From Ciceribacter thiooxidans (GTDB lineage Bacteria > Pseudomonadota > Alphaproteobacteria > Rhizobiales > Rhizobiaceae), in the NCBI RefSeq assembly GCF_014126615.1, contig NZ_CP059896.1, forward strand, positions 1 through 64,000: a DNA stretch of 64,000 bases. Direction: 5' to 3'. Position 1 is the first letter of the stretch, and each line of letters opens with the position of its first letter. Under the pieces are notes generated by a model that saw only the letters and a list, made by a program, of their open reading frames with translations, did no database searches and was not told the DNA's origin. A program made the translations under genes and the position numbers. This document shows, piece after piece, positions 40,701 through 48,958 of this stretch.

Positions 40701-43700
40701 ACGGGAGACCTCGAAATTCGTTCACGCGAACGGTTGAGCGAGGATGACTGGTCGGTGCATGTCGTGGCACGCAGCCGGAAGCTTACGGTCGCCGAGTTGG
40801 CGTCGACCCCGGAAATCGAGGCGGACGGCGCCGGTGTCGAGATAGATCCGGCCAACGCCTACCGCATCGCTTCCAATTTCGGTCTTGATTATGGCCCCAG
40901 CTTCCAGCTGATGGCGCAAACCGTCTGTCATGGCGACCGTCTGATCGAGGTGCGTCTCAAAGAGGCGGCAAAGCCGGCACACCCGAGTCTGCGGTACAAT
41001 CTCAATCCCGTATCGGTTGATGCAGTCTTTCACGGCTTGGTGGCACTCTTCGACCGGTTCAGCGGCGACCATGGCGGCGCGCCGTATATTCCGGTTCGTT
41101 TCGGAGCGATCTGCGTGGCGGCGACGGAGAAGCCGGTTCGTCGTGCCATCATTGAAATCGAACGGTTGAGTCCGACGTCGATCAAGGCGAAGTTCCACCT
41201 TTTCGACGAGGACGGCGGCCGTGTCGCGACCTTCGAGGATTGCCGTTTCCGGCGTACTTATCTGAAGCAGCGCAAGACACTCGGCACACTTTCCTTCCAC
41301 TACGAGGTGCTGCCTGCTGCACGACAGACGGTTACTTCGCTGGCGGGCGGAACCTCGGGCGAGACGCTGTTCAACGATGTCCCTGAAAGCGCGCTCGACA
41401 ACGAAACGTTTCTCTTCAACGCGGCGATCTTCCGCGCGATGCATGACCTGCTGTCGATTGTCGGCCAAGGCAAGCAGGTCATTGCAGCCTCCGATCTACC
41501 GGAGGATCCGCGTCTTCGTCCGTTCCTGTTCAACGGTCTGCATCTTTTGACCGACGCCGGTTTTGCGGAACAACGCGATGGCGGATGGCAGCTTGCCAGC
41601 GAATGCTCTTTGCCGCCGGTCAGCGAGATTCTCGGTGAGCTCTACACGAGCGCGCCCGAACGCACGGTCGAGGCGGTGCTGATCAACGACTGCTACCGTG
41701 AAGCCCGCGAGCGCCTCGGCGCCATGCCGGAAAGCGCTGGCGAGGACGACGGAAAGGCTGACCGCTTCATCAGCGATGCGACGCTGGAACACTTGACAAT
41801 CCATTCGGTCGCTGCGCGTAACCGCGCCGATATGGTTGTTGGGGCACTGCAAAATGTCCTTGCCGGTGACCGCAGCAGCGTTCGCATTCTCGAGCTCGGA
41901 AGCACTTCGCCGCATCTCACGCGCCGCCTCGCGGATGTCGCCGAGGCAAAGAACGCAACGCTTGCCATTTACGAACCGGACAACGGTCTGCGACACCGCC
42001 TTGAACTGGCCTTCGAAAATGACCCGCGTGTGACCTTGCTTGATCGGCTTGAGACAGAGCTTGCGGCTGATGTCATCGTGAGTGCGAGCGATCGCCTGCG
42101 AGAGCTCATCGAGAACGATGTGGCCAAGTTCGCCTCGGATTGGCAGACCGGATCGGCTGTCTTGCTGGCAGCTGTCAACGCACCCGGCGTTTTCCAGGAT
42201 TTCGTCTACGGTCTGAGCAACGGCTGGTTTTCGCGAAGCAGATCGGAAGAGTTCCCCGTTGGCTCTCTCCCGTCTGCCACCGAATGGTCGGAGATCCTCG
42301 AGCAGATAGGCTACACGCACGCCGATGTTCGCCAGCGGGACATGACCGGCGGGAGCGCAATCCTGATCGAGGCAAGGGGAAGACGGGTAGTCAGCGGTGA
42401 AGCCGTCGCGGAAACGTCGGCGGTCGTCGAACCTTTCCGTCCGGTCGTGATGGTGCATGGGCGTGGTATCGAGAGCGGCACGCTCACCGAAGTGGCCAGG
42501 ACGGCGGGCTTCTCCCGTATGCAGGCGTTTGCCGCCAGCGGTAATCTCGATCTCGACAAGGCAGCTTTCCTCGACGTGTTTTCCCGCGACGGTGGCGCTA
42601 CCGAAAAGATCGTATTCCTCAGCCCCCGGCATCTGCAGGCCGAGGACGCTTCTCGTGAACTGCAGCACCGAGTGCTGGTGCTGAGTGCGTTGGCGCTGGC
42701 GCAGGCCGAGTATCGCAACGGCACCGCTCAGGCACAGAAGCTTCGCCTGATCGTCGTGGCGCCCGGCGGTGCCCCCGCCGGCGGCTCGTCGGCCGCCCGC
42801 CCGGCTGATCCTGTCAATTCCGGCCTTTGGGTGTTCCTGCGCGTCCTGCGCAACGAATTCGACTTCCTTGACGTGGAGTGCGTCGACCCCACGGGCGGAA
42901 CTGATAACCTGAAAGTGTTGCTCGAAGCGGCACATCGGGTTTCGGAGAGCACCGGACGCAACAGAGAATGGTGCATTGAAGCCGACGGGACGTTCTGCGA
43001 GATCCGCGCGGTACCGGGTGCCGCGCCGCGTGCGTTCGGTGTCACCAGTGATTTCACGGCGGCGGTCATCCGCCAGCAGGTACCATCACAGGTCGCGAGC
43101 ATACGGTGGGAAAGTTGCGACTTGCCGACGATCGGCCCCGACGAGGTGCTGGTCGAGGTCGCCGCGACAGGGCTCAATTTCCGTGACGTGATGTGGGCGA
43201 TGGGCCTGTTGCCGGAAGAGGCTCTGGAAGACGGTTTTGCCGGCGCCTCGATCGGCATGGAATTCTCGGGTCGCGTCGTCCGTACTGGCGACACGGTAGA
43301 CGATCTGTCAGTCGGTGATCCGGTGATGGCGATTGCCGCGTCGGCATTCTCCACTCACGTCGCGGTGAAGCGGACCGGTGTTGCAAAACTGCCGGCCGGC
43401 ATCGACCCGGTCGCTGCCGCATCCATTCCTGTGGTCTTCCTTACCGCCTATTACGCGATTGTCGAGCTCGGTCGTGCGCGGCCCGGCGAGACGATCCTGA
43501 TCCATGGCGCTGCCGGTGGGGTCGGCCTTGCAGCCTTGCAGGTTGCCAAGCATGCCGGCATCAAGGTGATTGCAACCGCGGGAACCGAGGAGAAGCGCCG
43601 GTTCGTCGAGATGCTCGGCGCCGATCACGTCTTCGATTCCCGCACCCTGAGCTTTGTCGGTGACGTCCTCAACGTAACCGGTGGAGAAGGCGTGGACCTC

Positions 43701-45269
43701 GTTCTGAATTCACTCTTCGGCGAGGCGATGGAAAAGAGCCTGTCGCTCGTCAAGCCGTTCGGGCGGTTCCTTGAGCTCGGCAAGCGAGACTACTATTCCG
43801 ACAGCAAGATCGGTCTTCGCCCCTTCCGGCGCAACGTTAGCTATTTCGGCATAGATGCCGACCAGTTGCTGGTCTTGCATCCGGACCTCTCGCGTCGCAT
43901 GCTGACAGAGATCGGAGCACTCTTCGATGAAGGCGTCTTCTCGCCGTTGCCGTATCGTGCCTTCGATCATGACGAGATCGGTGACGCGTTCCGCCTGATG
44001 CAGAACGCCGGACATATCGGCAAGATCGTCGTGCTTCCTCCGAAGGACGGCATTGACCATGTCGCCGCGAAGGCACCGAGGACGATGAAAGTCGACCCAC
44101 AGGGTGCGCACCTCGTCGTGGGCGGTATCGGTGGCTTTGGTCTCGTCGCTGCGGAGTGGCTGGTGGAGAAGGGTGCGCGGACGATCGCGCTCTGCTCCCG
44201 CCGGGGAACAGCCGATGAGGCGACCGCCGCTGCCATTTCCCGATGGACACAAAGCGGCGTCGACGTCAGGCTTTTTGCCTGCGACGTTACGCGCGAGAGC
44301 GACGTGAAGGCGATGCTCGCCGACTTGCGTCGGGCAGCCCCGCTGAAGACGGTGATTCACGCCGCGATGATCCTGGACGATGCTCTGATCGGCAATCTCA
44401 CCGAAGAGCGGAACCGTCCTGTTATCGACGTCAAGGCCAAGGGTGCTGCGATCCTTGATGCCGAGACCCGGGTGGACGTCCTCGATAACTTCATCCTGTT
44501 CTCATCGGTCACCACCCTCGTCGGTAACCCGGGCCAGGCGAACTATGTCGCCGCCAACGGCTTCCTGGAAGGGCTTGCGCGGGCGCGTCGGGCCGAAGGC
44601 CTGCCGGCTCTCGCCGTTGGCTTCGGCGCGATCGCGGACGCCGGTTATCTGGCGCGCAATGCGGATGTCGGTCAGCGGCTCGACCGGCGACTCGGCAAGA
44701 CGGCGATAAATGCGCGCGACGCCCTGAACGCTGTCGAGGAGTACATCGGAAGTGCGCCGGACACGGTCGATGCGGCTGTCGTCATGATCTCGGAGTTCGA
44801 CTGGGCCGCCGCGCACAATCTTGCGGTGGTGAATGAAGCTCTCTTCGACGTTGTGATGCGCAAGGCCGCTCATCACGCCAGCGGTACCGAGGGCGGTGAC
44901 ATCGACCTCGTCGCGATGATCGAAGGCAAATCGCCGGCCGAGGCGCAGGATGTCCTCTTCGATATCCTCGCCTCCGAGATCGCGACGATCCTCAGGGTTT
45001 CTCGCGAGAGTATCCTCAAGGAAAGCGTGCTCAAGGACATCGGGCTCGACAGCCTGATGGCCGTTGAACTTGGCTTGAACTTCGAACAGAATACAGGCTT
45101 CGACATGCCGCTGAGCAGTCTTGCCGATAACGCGACAGTGGGTGATATCACGCGCCGCCTCTACGAGAAGGTGAAAGCTCGCAACGGAGCGGAAGAGACT
45201 GATGCGGACGTCTCGGCGGAAACACGCATTGTCGATGAGTTGAGCCGTCGGCACGCCGGAGCGGAGTAG
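37758..45269 (+). CDS. rkpA: RkpA-like type I fatty-acid/polyketide synthase
   Basis: A 2503-residue multidomain synthase resembling Sinorhizobium RkpA, required for capsular K-antigen. Ketosynthase comes first (DTACSSSLVAL, cysteine 171; EGHGTGT; NIGHTEP). Acyltransferase follows (GHSVGE, serine 618), then dehydratase (HVVDGRAIMPG, histidine near 922). A methyltransferase-like segment near 1360-1550 is degenerate (LELGSTSPHL instead of the SAM loop). Enoylreductase (HGAAGGVGLAALQ, near 1917), ketoreductase (VGGIGGFG, near 2120, and QANYVAANGFLEG) and acyl carrier protein (GLDSLMAVEL, serine 2432) complete it. There is no thioesterase, so the chain must be released by another enzyme; the alpha-oxoamine synthase 42 bases downstream is the best candidate. 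All reducing domains look active, predicting a saturated chain. Confidence 0.95.
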   Translation: MTVEVIGRACAAPGANSPEELFELMRARVCSVTSIPADRWDIARFWHPEMGVAGKSYTFAAGVLGDIYGFDPALFGISKREAVFMDPQQRLLLEVTWRALEDANIPVAKIQGERVAVFVGASSLDHANLSVEDPAAPGPYFMTGNTLSVVANRISHVFGLNGPSLSVDTACSSSLVALDQAVKALEAGEIDTAIVGGVNVLVHPLPFVGFAQARMLSMDGLCKAYDDDGIGYVRAEGAAALVLRRSDRVRKEGDRSRATIVATGTNAAGRTNGISLPSREAQAELLKAVYDGNGIDPNDVVFIEGHGTGTKVGDPAEVWSLGQVIGKRRRQPIPIGSIKSNIGHTEPASGLLGMIKAMLALENNYLPASLHFEKPNEDIDFEDLNVQVANEPILLEKRDRPRLAGINSFGFGGANAHVVISDPQLSLQQRASDDQGDAPVFLASAHTIESLRGLLEGYSERLKKAPSAAEKSAIVAAAGANRSAMRHRFVMRGSADSVSDTISAYLAGVGRGVAEVGEATTRDPKVALVFSGNGAQWAGMGLEALRRNEVFRTTFSTVSRLFHAYSQVDLLDVLSDPGLAEKLGDTKIAQPLLFAIQVALFDALVALGLDTAAVLGHSVGEVAAAYAAGALTLEDAVTVIAKRSLHQDILAGEGTMAAVKLGEQATLDLIESLGLDGITVAAVNAHNSVTVSGTYEQLKALREKARKRKVAVQPLDINYPFHHPLIDRARDAFLADMPAIFPRSSATAFISTVTGTVLDGASLMPEYWWRNVRQPVKFMHAVEEAIARGCTVFVEVSPRAILGGYIGDIAKNRSASVSIVPTLSRDDNEFDADPVFQSLARAIASGAAFNEERVFGRRNAFVSLPALPFEKVDLRPDRTSDRADIYGRDEEFGYTLAGWRIDPNGASWKNHVDAHLFPDLAEHVVDGRAIMPGSGFIEIALSAARQFYRYDQVEISNLEIVRPLELSRNRLIELSTIISPETGDLEIRSRERLSEDDWSVHVVARSRKLTVAELASTPEIEADGAGVEIDPANAYRIASNFGLDYGPSFQLMAQTVCHGDRLIEVRLKEAAKPAHPSLRYNLNPVSVDAVFHGLVALFDRFSGDHGGAPYIPVRFGAICVAATEKPVRRAIIEIERLSPTSIKAKFHLFDEDGGRVATFEDCRFRRTYLKQRKTLGTLSFHYEVLPAARQTVTSLAGGTSGETLFNDVPESALDNETFLFNAAIFRAMHDLLSIVGQGKQVIAASDLPEDPRLRPFLFNGLHLLTDAGFAEQRDGGWQLASECSLPPVSEILGELYTSAPERTVEAVLINDCYREARERLGAMPESAGEDDGKADRFISDATLEHLTIHSVAARNRADMVVGALQNVLAGDRSSVRILELGSTSPHLTRRLADVAEAKNATLAIYEPDNGLRHRLELAFENDPRVTLLDRLETELAADVIVSASDRLRELIENDVAKFASDWQTGSAVLLAAVNAPGVFQDFVYGLSNGWFSRSRSEEFPVGSLPSATEWSEILEQIGYTHADVRQRDMTGGSAILIEARGRRVVSGEAVAETSAVVEPFRPVVMVHGRGIESGTLTEVARTAGFSRMQAFAASGNLDLDKAAFLDVFSRDGGATEKIVFLSPRHLQAEDASRELQHRVLVLSALALAQAEYRNGTAQAQKLRLIVVAPGGAPAGGSSAARPADPVNSGLWVFLRVLRNEFDFLDVECVDPTGGTDNLKVLLEAAHRVSESTGRNREWCIEADGTFCEIRAVPGAAPRAFGVTSDFTAAVIRQQVPSQVASIRWESCDLPTIGPDEVLVEVAATGLNFRDVMWAMGLLPEEALEDGFAGASIGMEFSGRVVRTGDTVDDLSVGDPVMAIAASAFSTHVAVKRTGVAKLPAGIDPVAAASIPVVFLTAYYAIVELGRARPGETILIHGAAGGVGLAALQVAKHAGIKVIATAGTEEKRRFVEMLGADHVFDSRTLSFVGDVLNVTGGEGVDLVLNSLFGEAMEKSLSLVKPFGRFLELGKRDYYSDSKIGLRPFRRNVSYFGIDADQLLVLHPDLSRRMLTEIGALFDEGVFSPLPYRAFDHDEIGDAFRLMQNAGHIGKIVVLPPKDGIDHVAAKAPRTMKVDPQGAHLVVGGIGGFGLVAAEWLVEKGARTIALCSRRGTADEATAAAISRWTQSGVDVRLFACDVTRESDVKAMLADLRRAAPLKTVIHAAMILDDALIGNLTEERNRPVIDVKAKGAAILDAETRVDVLDNFILFSSVTTLVGNPGQANYVAANGFLEGLARARRAEGLPALAVGFGAIADAGYLARNADVGQRLDRRLGKTAINARDALNAVEEYIGSAPDTVDAAVVMISEFDWAAAHNLAVVNEALFDVVMRKAAHHASGTEGGDIDLVAMIEGKSPAEAQDVLFDILASEIATILRVSRESILKESVLKDIGLDSLMAVELGLNFEQNTGFDMPLSSLADNATVGDITRRLYEKVKARNGAEETDADVSAETRIVDELSRRHAGAE

Positions 45270-45311
45270 CGACGAGCCGACCGGCGGTCGGGTGCCTGGA
45301 GTTATGGACTT

Positions 45312-46691
45312 ATGGACGAAAGCAAGCGGCAGAATATCCTGAACAGGATGAAGGGTCTGCAGAAGAACGTGGATCAGGGGCGTGTTTTCCGAACGGAACA
45401 AGCTCTCAGTTCGCTGCCTCGTCGCAAGCAGCCGGGATTTGGTGATCTGCCGGAGTACAAGCAGGTTGTCATGCAGCAGCGTGCCAGCGAGTATCTCGGC
45501 ATGGAGAACCCGTTCTATCGCGCCCATGAGGGCGCGAGCGGCGCAACGGCGATGATCGACGGTCGCACGTACGATAATTTTGCTTCTTACGATTATCTCG
45601 GTTTGAACCGGCATCCGGATGTGCTCGGTGCGGCCGAACGCTCCATTCAGCAGTTCGGTATCTCGGCGTCTGCGAGCCGGTTGGTGGCCGGAGAGCGCAC
45701 GATCCATCACGAACTGGAATCGTCCATTGCCGAAAACTACGGCGCGGAAGCCGCCATTTGCTTCGTCAGTGGTTACCTGACCAACGTGGCGGCCATTAGT
45801 TGCCTCATGGGACCGCGCGATCTGGTGATCCATGACGAGTTCATGCACAACAGTGGCCTGGCCGGCGTCAAACTCTCAGGCGCCACGCGCCGCTTTTTCA
45901 AGCACAATGACGTCGCCGATCTGGAGCGCGTACTCAAGTCGCTGGCCGACCAATACGAGCGGATACTGGTCATCGCCGAAGGCGTCTACTCGATGGACGG
46001 CGACATTGCGGACCTTCCCGGGCTTCTGCGTCTCAAGGAGCAATACGGCTTCTGGCTGATGCTCGACGAAGCGCATTCTCTCGGAGTGCTCGGGGACAGC
46101 GGTCGCGGCGTTTTTGAGCATTACGGCGTCGATCCGGCCTCCGTCGACATCTGGATGGGTACGCTCTCCAAGACAACATGCAGCTGCGGCGGCTATATCG
46201 CGGGTAGCGAGGCTCTGATTACGCTTCTGAAGGCTCAGGCCGGCGGCTTCGTCTACAGTGTCGGTCTGGCTCCGGGTCTGGCCGGCGCGGCTATCGCCAG
46301 CCTTGGCGTGTTGAGAGCCGAACCACAGCGAACGCGGGATCTTCGGCGAAACAGCCACTTGTTCCTGGATTTGGCCCGGCAGCGCGGCCTCGACACCGGT
46401 CTGAGCCAAGGCTATTCCGTCGTGCCGGTTCTGGTCGCCGACTCGCTTCGTGCCGTGCAATTATCGAACGAGTTGTATCAAGCGGGTGTGAATGTTCTCC
46501 CGATCATTCACCCGGCGGTTCCTGAAGGTCTGGCTCGGCTGCGCTTCTTCATCACGAGCGCACACACGGAAGAGCAGATCGGCCGTGCCGTCGATCTGAC
46601 GGCGACAATTCTCGAAAAGCTGAAACAGCAGAACTTCGGGCTCGCGTCGGTGGATGTCGGCCAGTTGATGGCGAAGCTCGGCAAGGGCTGA
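45312..46691 (+). CDS. rkpG: RkpG-like alpha-oxoamine synthase (AONS/serine palmitoyltransferase family)
   Basis: A 459-residue PLP enzyme of the family that condenses an acyl thioester with an amino acid and loses CO2 (8-amino-7-oxononanoate synthase, 2-amino-3-ketobutyrate ligase, serine palmitoyltransferase). Seen are YDYLGLNRHPDV, SASASRLVAGERTIHHELE, the cofactor-binding LDEAHSLGVLGDSGRG, and GTLSKTTCSCGGYIAG with PLP lysine 287. An N-terminal extension of about 85 residues goes beyond the core of biotin AONS. There are no biotin genes here. Its position between rkpA and a ketosphinganine-reductase-like SDR suggests it takes the chain from the RkpA carrier protein. The amino-acid substrate is not known. 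Confidence 0.93.
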   Translation: MDESKRQNILNRMKGLQKNVDQGRVFRTEQALSSLPRRKQPGFGDLPEYKQVVMQQRASEYLGMENPFYRAHEGASGATAMIDGRTYDNFASYDYLGLNRHPDVLGAAERSIQQFGISASASRLVAGERTIHHELESSIAENYGAEAAICFVSGYLTNVAAISCLMGPRDLVIHDEFMHNSGLAGVKLSGATRRFFKHNDVADLERVLKSLADQYERILVIAEGVYSMDGDIADLPGLLRLKEQYGFWLMLDEAHSLGVLGDSGRGVFEHYGVDPASVDIWMGTLSKTTCSCGGYIAGSEALITLLKAQAGGFVYSVGLAPGLAGAAIASLGVLRAEPQRTRDLRRNSHLFLDLARQRGLDTGLSQGYSVVPVLVADSLRAVQLSNELYQAGVNVLPIIHPAVPEGLARLRFFITSAHTEEQIGRAVDLTATILEKLKQQNFGLASVDVGQLMAKLGKG

Positions 46692-46745
46692 GGCGCCGGC
46701 GCGCTGTGGCGCGGCGTGTGGTTGGCTTTGGAGATCGAAGAGCCA

Positions 46746-47543
46746 ATGGTTCATGTCATCGTGACAGGCGGATCGAGCGGGATAGGGCTCGCTATCGCGC
46801 GCTGCTATTTGAAGCGGGGAGCCACCGTCACTCTCATCGGGCGAGATTCCGATCGACTCACCGGTGCGCGTGATCGTCTGTGTGACGAAACAGGCTGTTC
46901 TCAGGAACGTGTTCATCTCGGTCAGGCGGACGTCGCCGACGAAATCCAGCTCGAGAGCGTGATCGCGGCGGCGGAGGCGACGCACGGTGCGTGCGATATT
47001 CTGGTGGCGTCGGCGGGCGTCGTTGCGCCGGCGGAGTTCCATCTGCAGGAGGCGCAGGACTTTCGTCGGCAAATCGACACGAACCTGGTCGGGGCGGTGA
47101 ATGCCGTGCGGGCCGTCTACTGCGGGATGAAGGCGCGCGGGCACGGCAAGATACTGGTGGTGTCCTCCGGCGCTGCGCTCATTGGTATCTTCGGTTATGC
47201 CGCCTATTGCGCTTCCAAGTCTGCCCTCATGGCGTTCGTCGAGGCTTTGCGCCTGGAGGCGACAGCTCACGGGATCGGCGTCTCGATCTGTTTTCCGCCG
47301 GATACCGATACGCCGCAGCTGGCCGCTGAACTGCAGGTTCGCCCGGCGCAGGCAGCGGCTATGATGAAAGCTGGCGGAGCCTGGAGCGCGGAGGCTGTTG
47401 CCGCGAGGATTGTCCGGGCGCTCGACCGAAATGAGCGCACCGTCTATTTCACTGCGACGATCTTCCTGCTTGGCCGTTTCGGTTCGGTCGTGCGGCCGAT
47501 CGTCTACTGGTGGTTCGAGCGCAAGCGCGTCAGGCTGCGGTGA
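46746..47543 (+). CDS. rkpH: RkpH-like short-chain reductase (3-ketosphinganine reductase-like)
   Basis: A 265-residue SDR. It opens HVIVTGGSSGIGLAIARCYL, then VTLIGRDSDRL, a pattern close to 3-ketodihydrosphingosine reductases. The catalytic serine and YxxxK are in VVSSGAALIGIFGYAAYCAS and the residues after it. FPPDTDTPQL follows the active site, as in that family. The C-terminus is hydrophobic and basic (FLLGRFGSVVRPIVYWWFER), suggesting membrane attachment. I place the start at ATG 46746; the frame opens earlier, at 46716. The predicted job is to reduce the keto group left by the alpha-oxoamine synthase. Its 3' end overlaps the converging KpsS-like gene by 14 bases. Confidence 0.9.
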   Translation: MVHVIVTGGSSGIGLAIARCYLKRGATVTLIGRDSDRLTGARDRLCDETGCSQERVHLGQADVADEIQLESVIAAAEATHGACDILVASAGVVAPAEFHLQEAQDFRRQIDTNLVGAVNAVRAVYCGMKARGHGKILVVSSGAALIGIFGYAAYCASKSALMAFVEALRLEATAHGIGVSICFPPDTDTPQLAAELQVRPAQAAAMMKAGGAWSAEAVAARIVRALDRNERTVYFTATIFLLGRFGSVVRPIVYWWFERKRVRLR

Positions 47544-48828
47544 TGGACGCCTGCCTCAATTCCGGTTCATAGCGATAGATGGTTGCCGCCGAGGAGGGAC
47601 GCTTCAAGGCGGAACAGGGATCCATAATCCGCGTGACCACACCACGCGCGCCGGCTGCGATTGCTTCGGCGCCGAGAAAACCGCCGCGGACCTGGGTTGT
47701 CGTCACGAGCGCTTTTGCAAGCACCTCTGGCATATCCGGTTGCGGCGCTTGCGGTGTTCTCCAGAAGTTCGCGAGGCTATCCTGATGCGTGGCGCCGGCA
47801 ACGTCGTAGATCGCGGCACCGAGTGTGATCACAGGCTTGTCTGCCATGATGGCCGACAGGCCGACCGTTGAATTGACCGTGACAATTCCGGTGGCATTGG
47901 CGATGAGCTTGTCGAGATCACCGCCGTCGATCACATCGACGCGCTGCTCGACGCCATGACGCCGGGCCTCTCGCATGACAAAACCGGCCCATCCGCTTAG
48001 CCCGTTATCGATTGGATGGGTCTTGAACAGCAGTCGTGTATCCGCCGGCGCCTCCTCTGCAAAGGAAGAGATGGTCGCGCTTACGATCTCGAAGTGGTCG
48101 CCGAACGGCGCATGAATGCGGATCTGGTAGTCCCCTGGCAACTGTAACGGAAACAGAAAGTACCGCGGCGCCGACGTTTCCGTCGGCAGGTAGCGTTGTT
48201 GCACCTCCTGCGCTTGCCTGCGCCGGCGGCGGGAGGTCAGACCTTTTCCGATCCAGCCCGCATATTCGACCAACGGATGAACGGGACCGTGCGTCCGATA
48301 ATTGGGATGAAGCAGCCAGCCCAGAAGGACGTTGGGAACATGATAGGCAAGATCATAGAGTGCGTAGGTGAGGAAGCTGCTCTTGAAACGGCTTCGCAGA
48401 TCGACAGCCGGAACACTATCCGCAAGTGCACGGAGCGTCGTTACGTCGCGCGGAAACCAGGAGCGTCCGGACATGCCCTCCGGCTCGATCGTGAGCCAGT
48501 CAGGACGGAGATAGCCGTGTTCCAGGACGTGAACTCTGACACCGGCCTCGCGTGCAATCTCTACTGCGGCGGCATGCTTCTGTCGGCCGTCTCCAAGCAT
48601 CAAGATGTCGGTGATGCCGTTACGACGAAGATAGTCAAGAAGGAAAGCGGGCCATTCGTCCGATCCACCGGTGAACCAATCGGCCTTTCGCGGCCACCAG
48701 AAGACGCCGTCTCCCAAGCAGAAATTGATCTTGAAGACTTTCGCGCCGGCGTTCTCCGCTTCTCTCGCGACCTCCTTGAGGAACGGCGAGGCGGGGCCCT
48801 GCAAAATAAGGAGTGCCAAACGGTGCAT
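47530..48828 (-). CDS. rkpJ: KpsS/LipB-like capsule polysaccharide glycosyltransferase/export protein (RkpJ-like)
   Basis: A 432-residue cytoplasmic or membrane-peripheral protein of the Capsule_synth family. KpsS in E. coli adds the first beta-Kdo to (lyso)phosphatidylglycerol, starting the linker that carries group 2 capsule. Family features seen: LILQGPASPFLKEVA at the N-terminus, FCLGDGVFWWPRKADWF, LEHGYLRPDWLTIE, FPLQLPGDYQIRIHAPF, FKTHPIDNGLSGW and TVNSTVGLSAIMADKPVITL. The start ATG 48828 has AGGTCGGG upstream. The symbol is by similarity to the rhizobial rkp-1 region and is tentative. It is divergent from a frameshifted paralogue, sharing a 130-base promoter region. Confidence 0.85.
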   Translation of the reverse strand: MHRLALLILQGPASPFLKEVAREAENAGAKVFKINFCLGDGVFWWPRKADWFTGGSDEWPAFLLDYLRRNGITDILMLGDGRQKHAAAVEIAREAGVRVHVLEHGYLRPDWLTIEPEGMSGRSWFPRDVTTLRALADSVPAVDLRSRFKSSFLTYALYDLAYHVPNVLLGWLLHPNYRTHGPVHPLVEYAGWIGKGLTSRRRRRQAQEVQQRYLPTETSAPRYFLFPLQLPGDYQIRIHAPFGDHFEIVSATISSFAEEAPADTRLLFKTHPIDNGLSGWAGFVMREARRHGVEQRVDVIDGGDLDKLIANATGIVTVNSTVGLSAIMADKPVITLGAAIYDVAGATHQDSLANFWRTPQAPQPDMPEVLAKALVTTTQVRGGFLGAEAIAAGARGVVTRIMDPCSALKRPSSAATIYRYEPELRQASITAA

Positions 48829-48958
48829 GATCCCGACCTGCAAACTTGTTCGTCCTTGACCGGTCTCTTATAGTCACCTAACGAGAGCGACAAAAGCTCG
48901 ACGTTAGCGGATAAGATGTAATGGTATCGCATATTTCCAGCCTCGGACCTGCCGTCTG

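Noticed and set aside
41496..42935. 479-codon minus-strand open frame opposite rkpA
   Set aside because: Antisense shadow of a coding strand with strong third-position GC bias; no recognisable domain or ribosome site.
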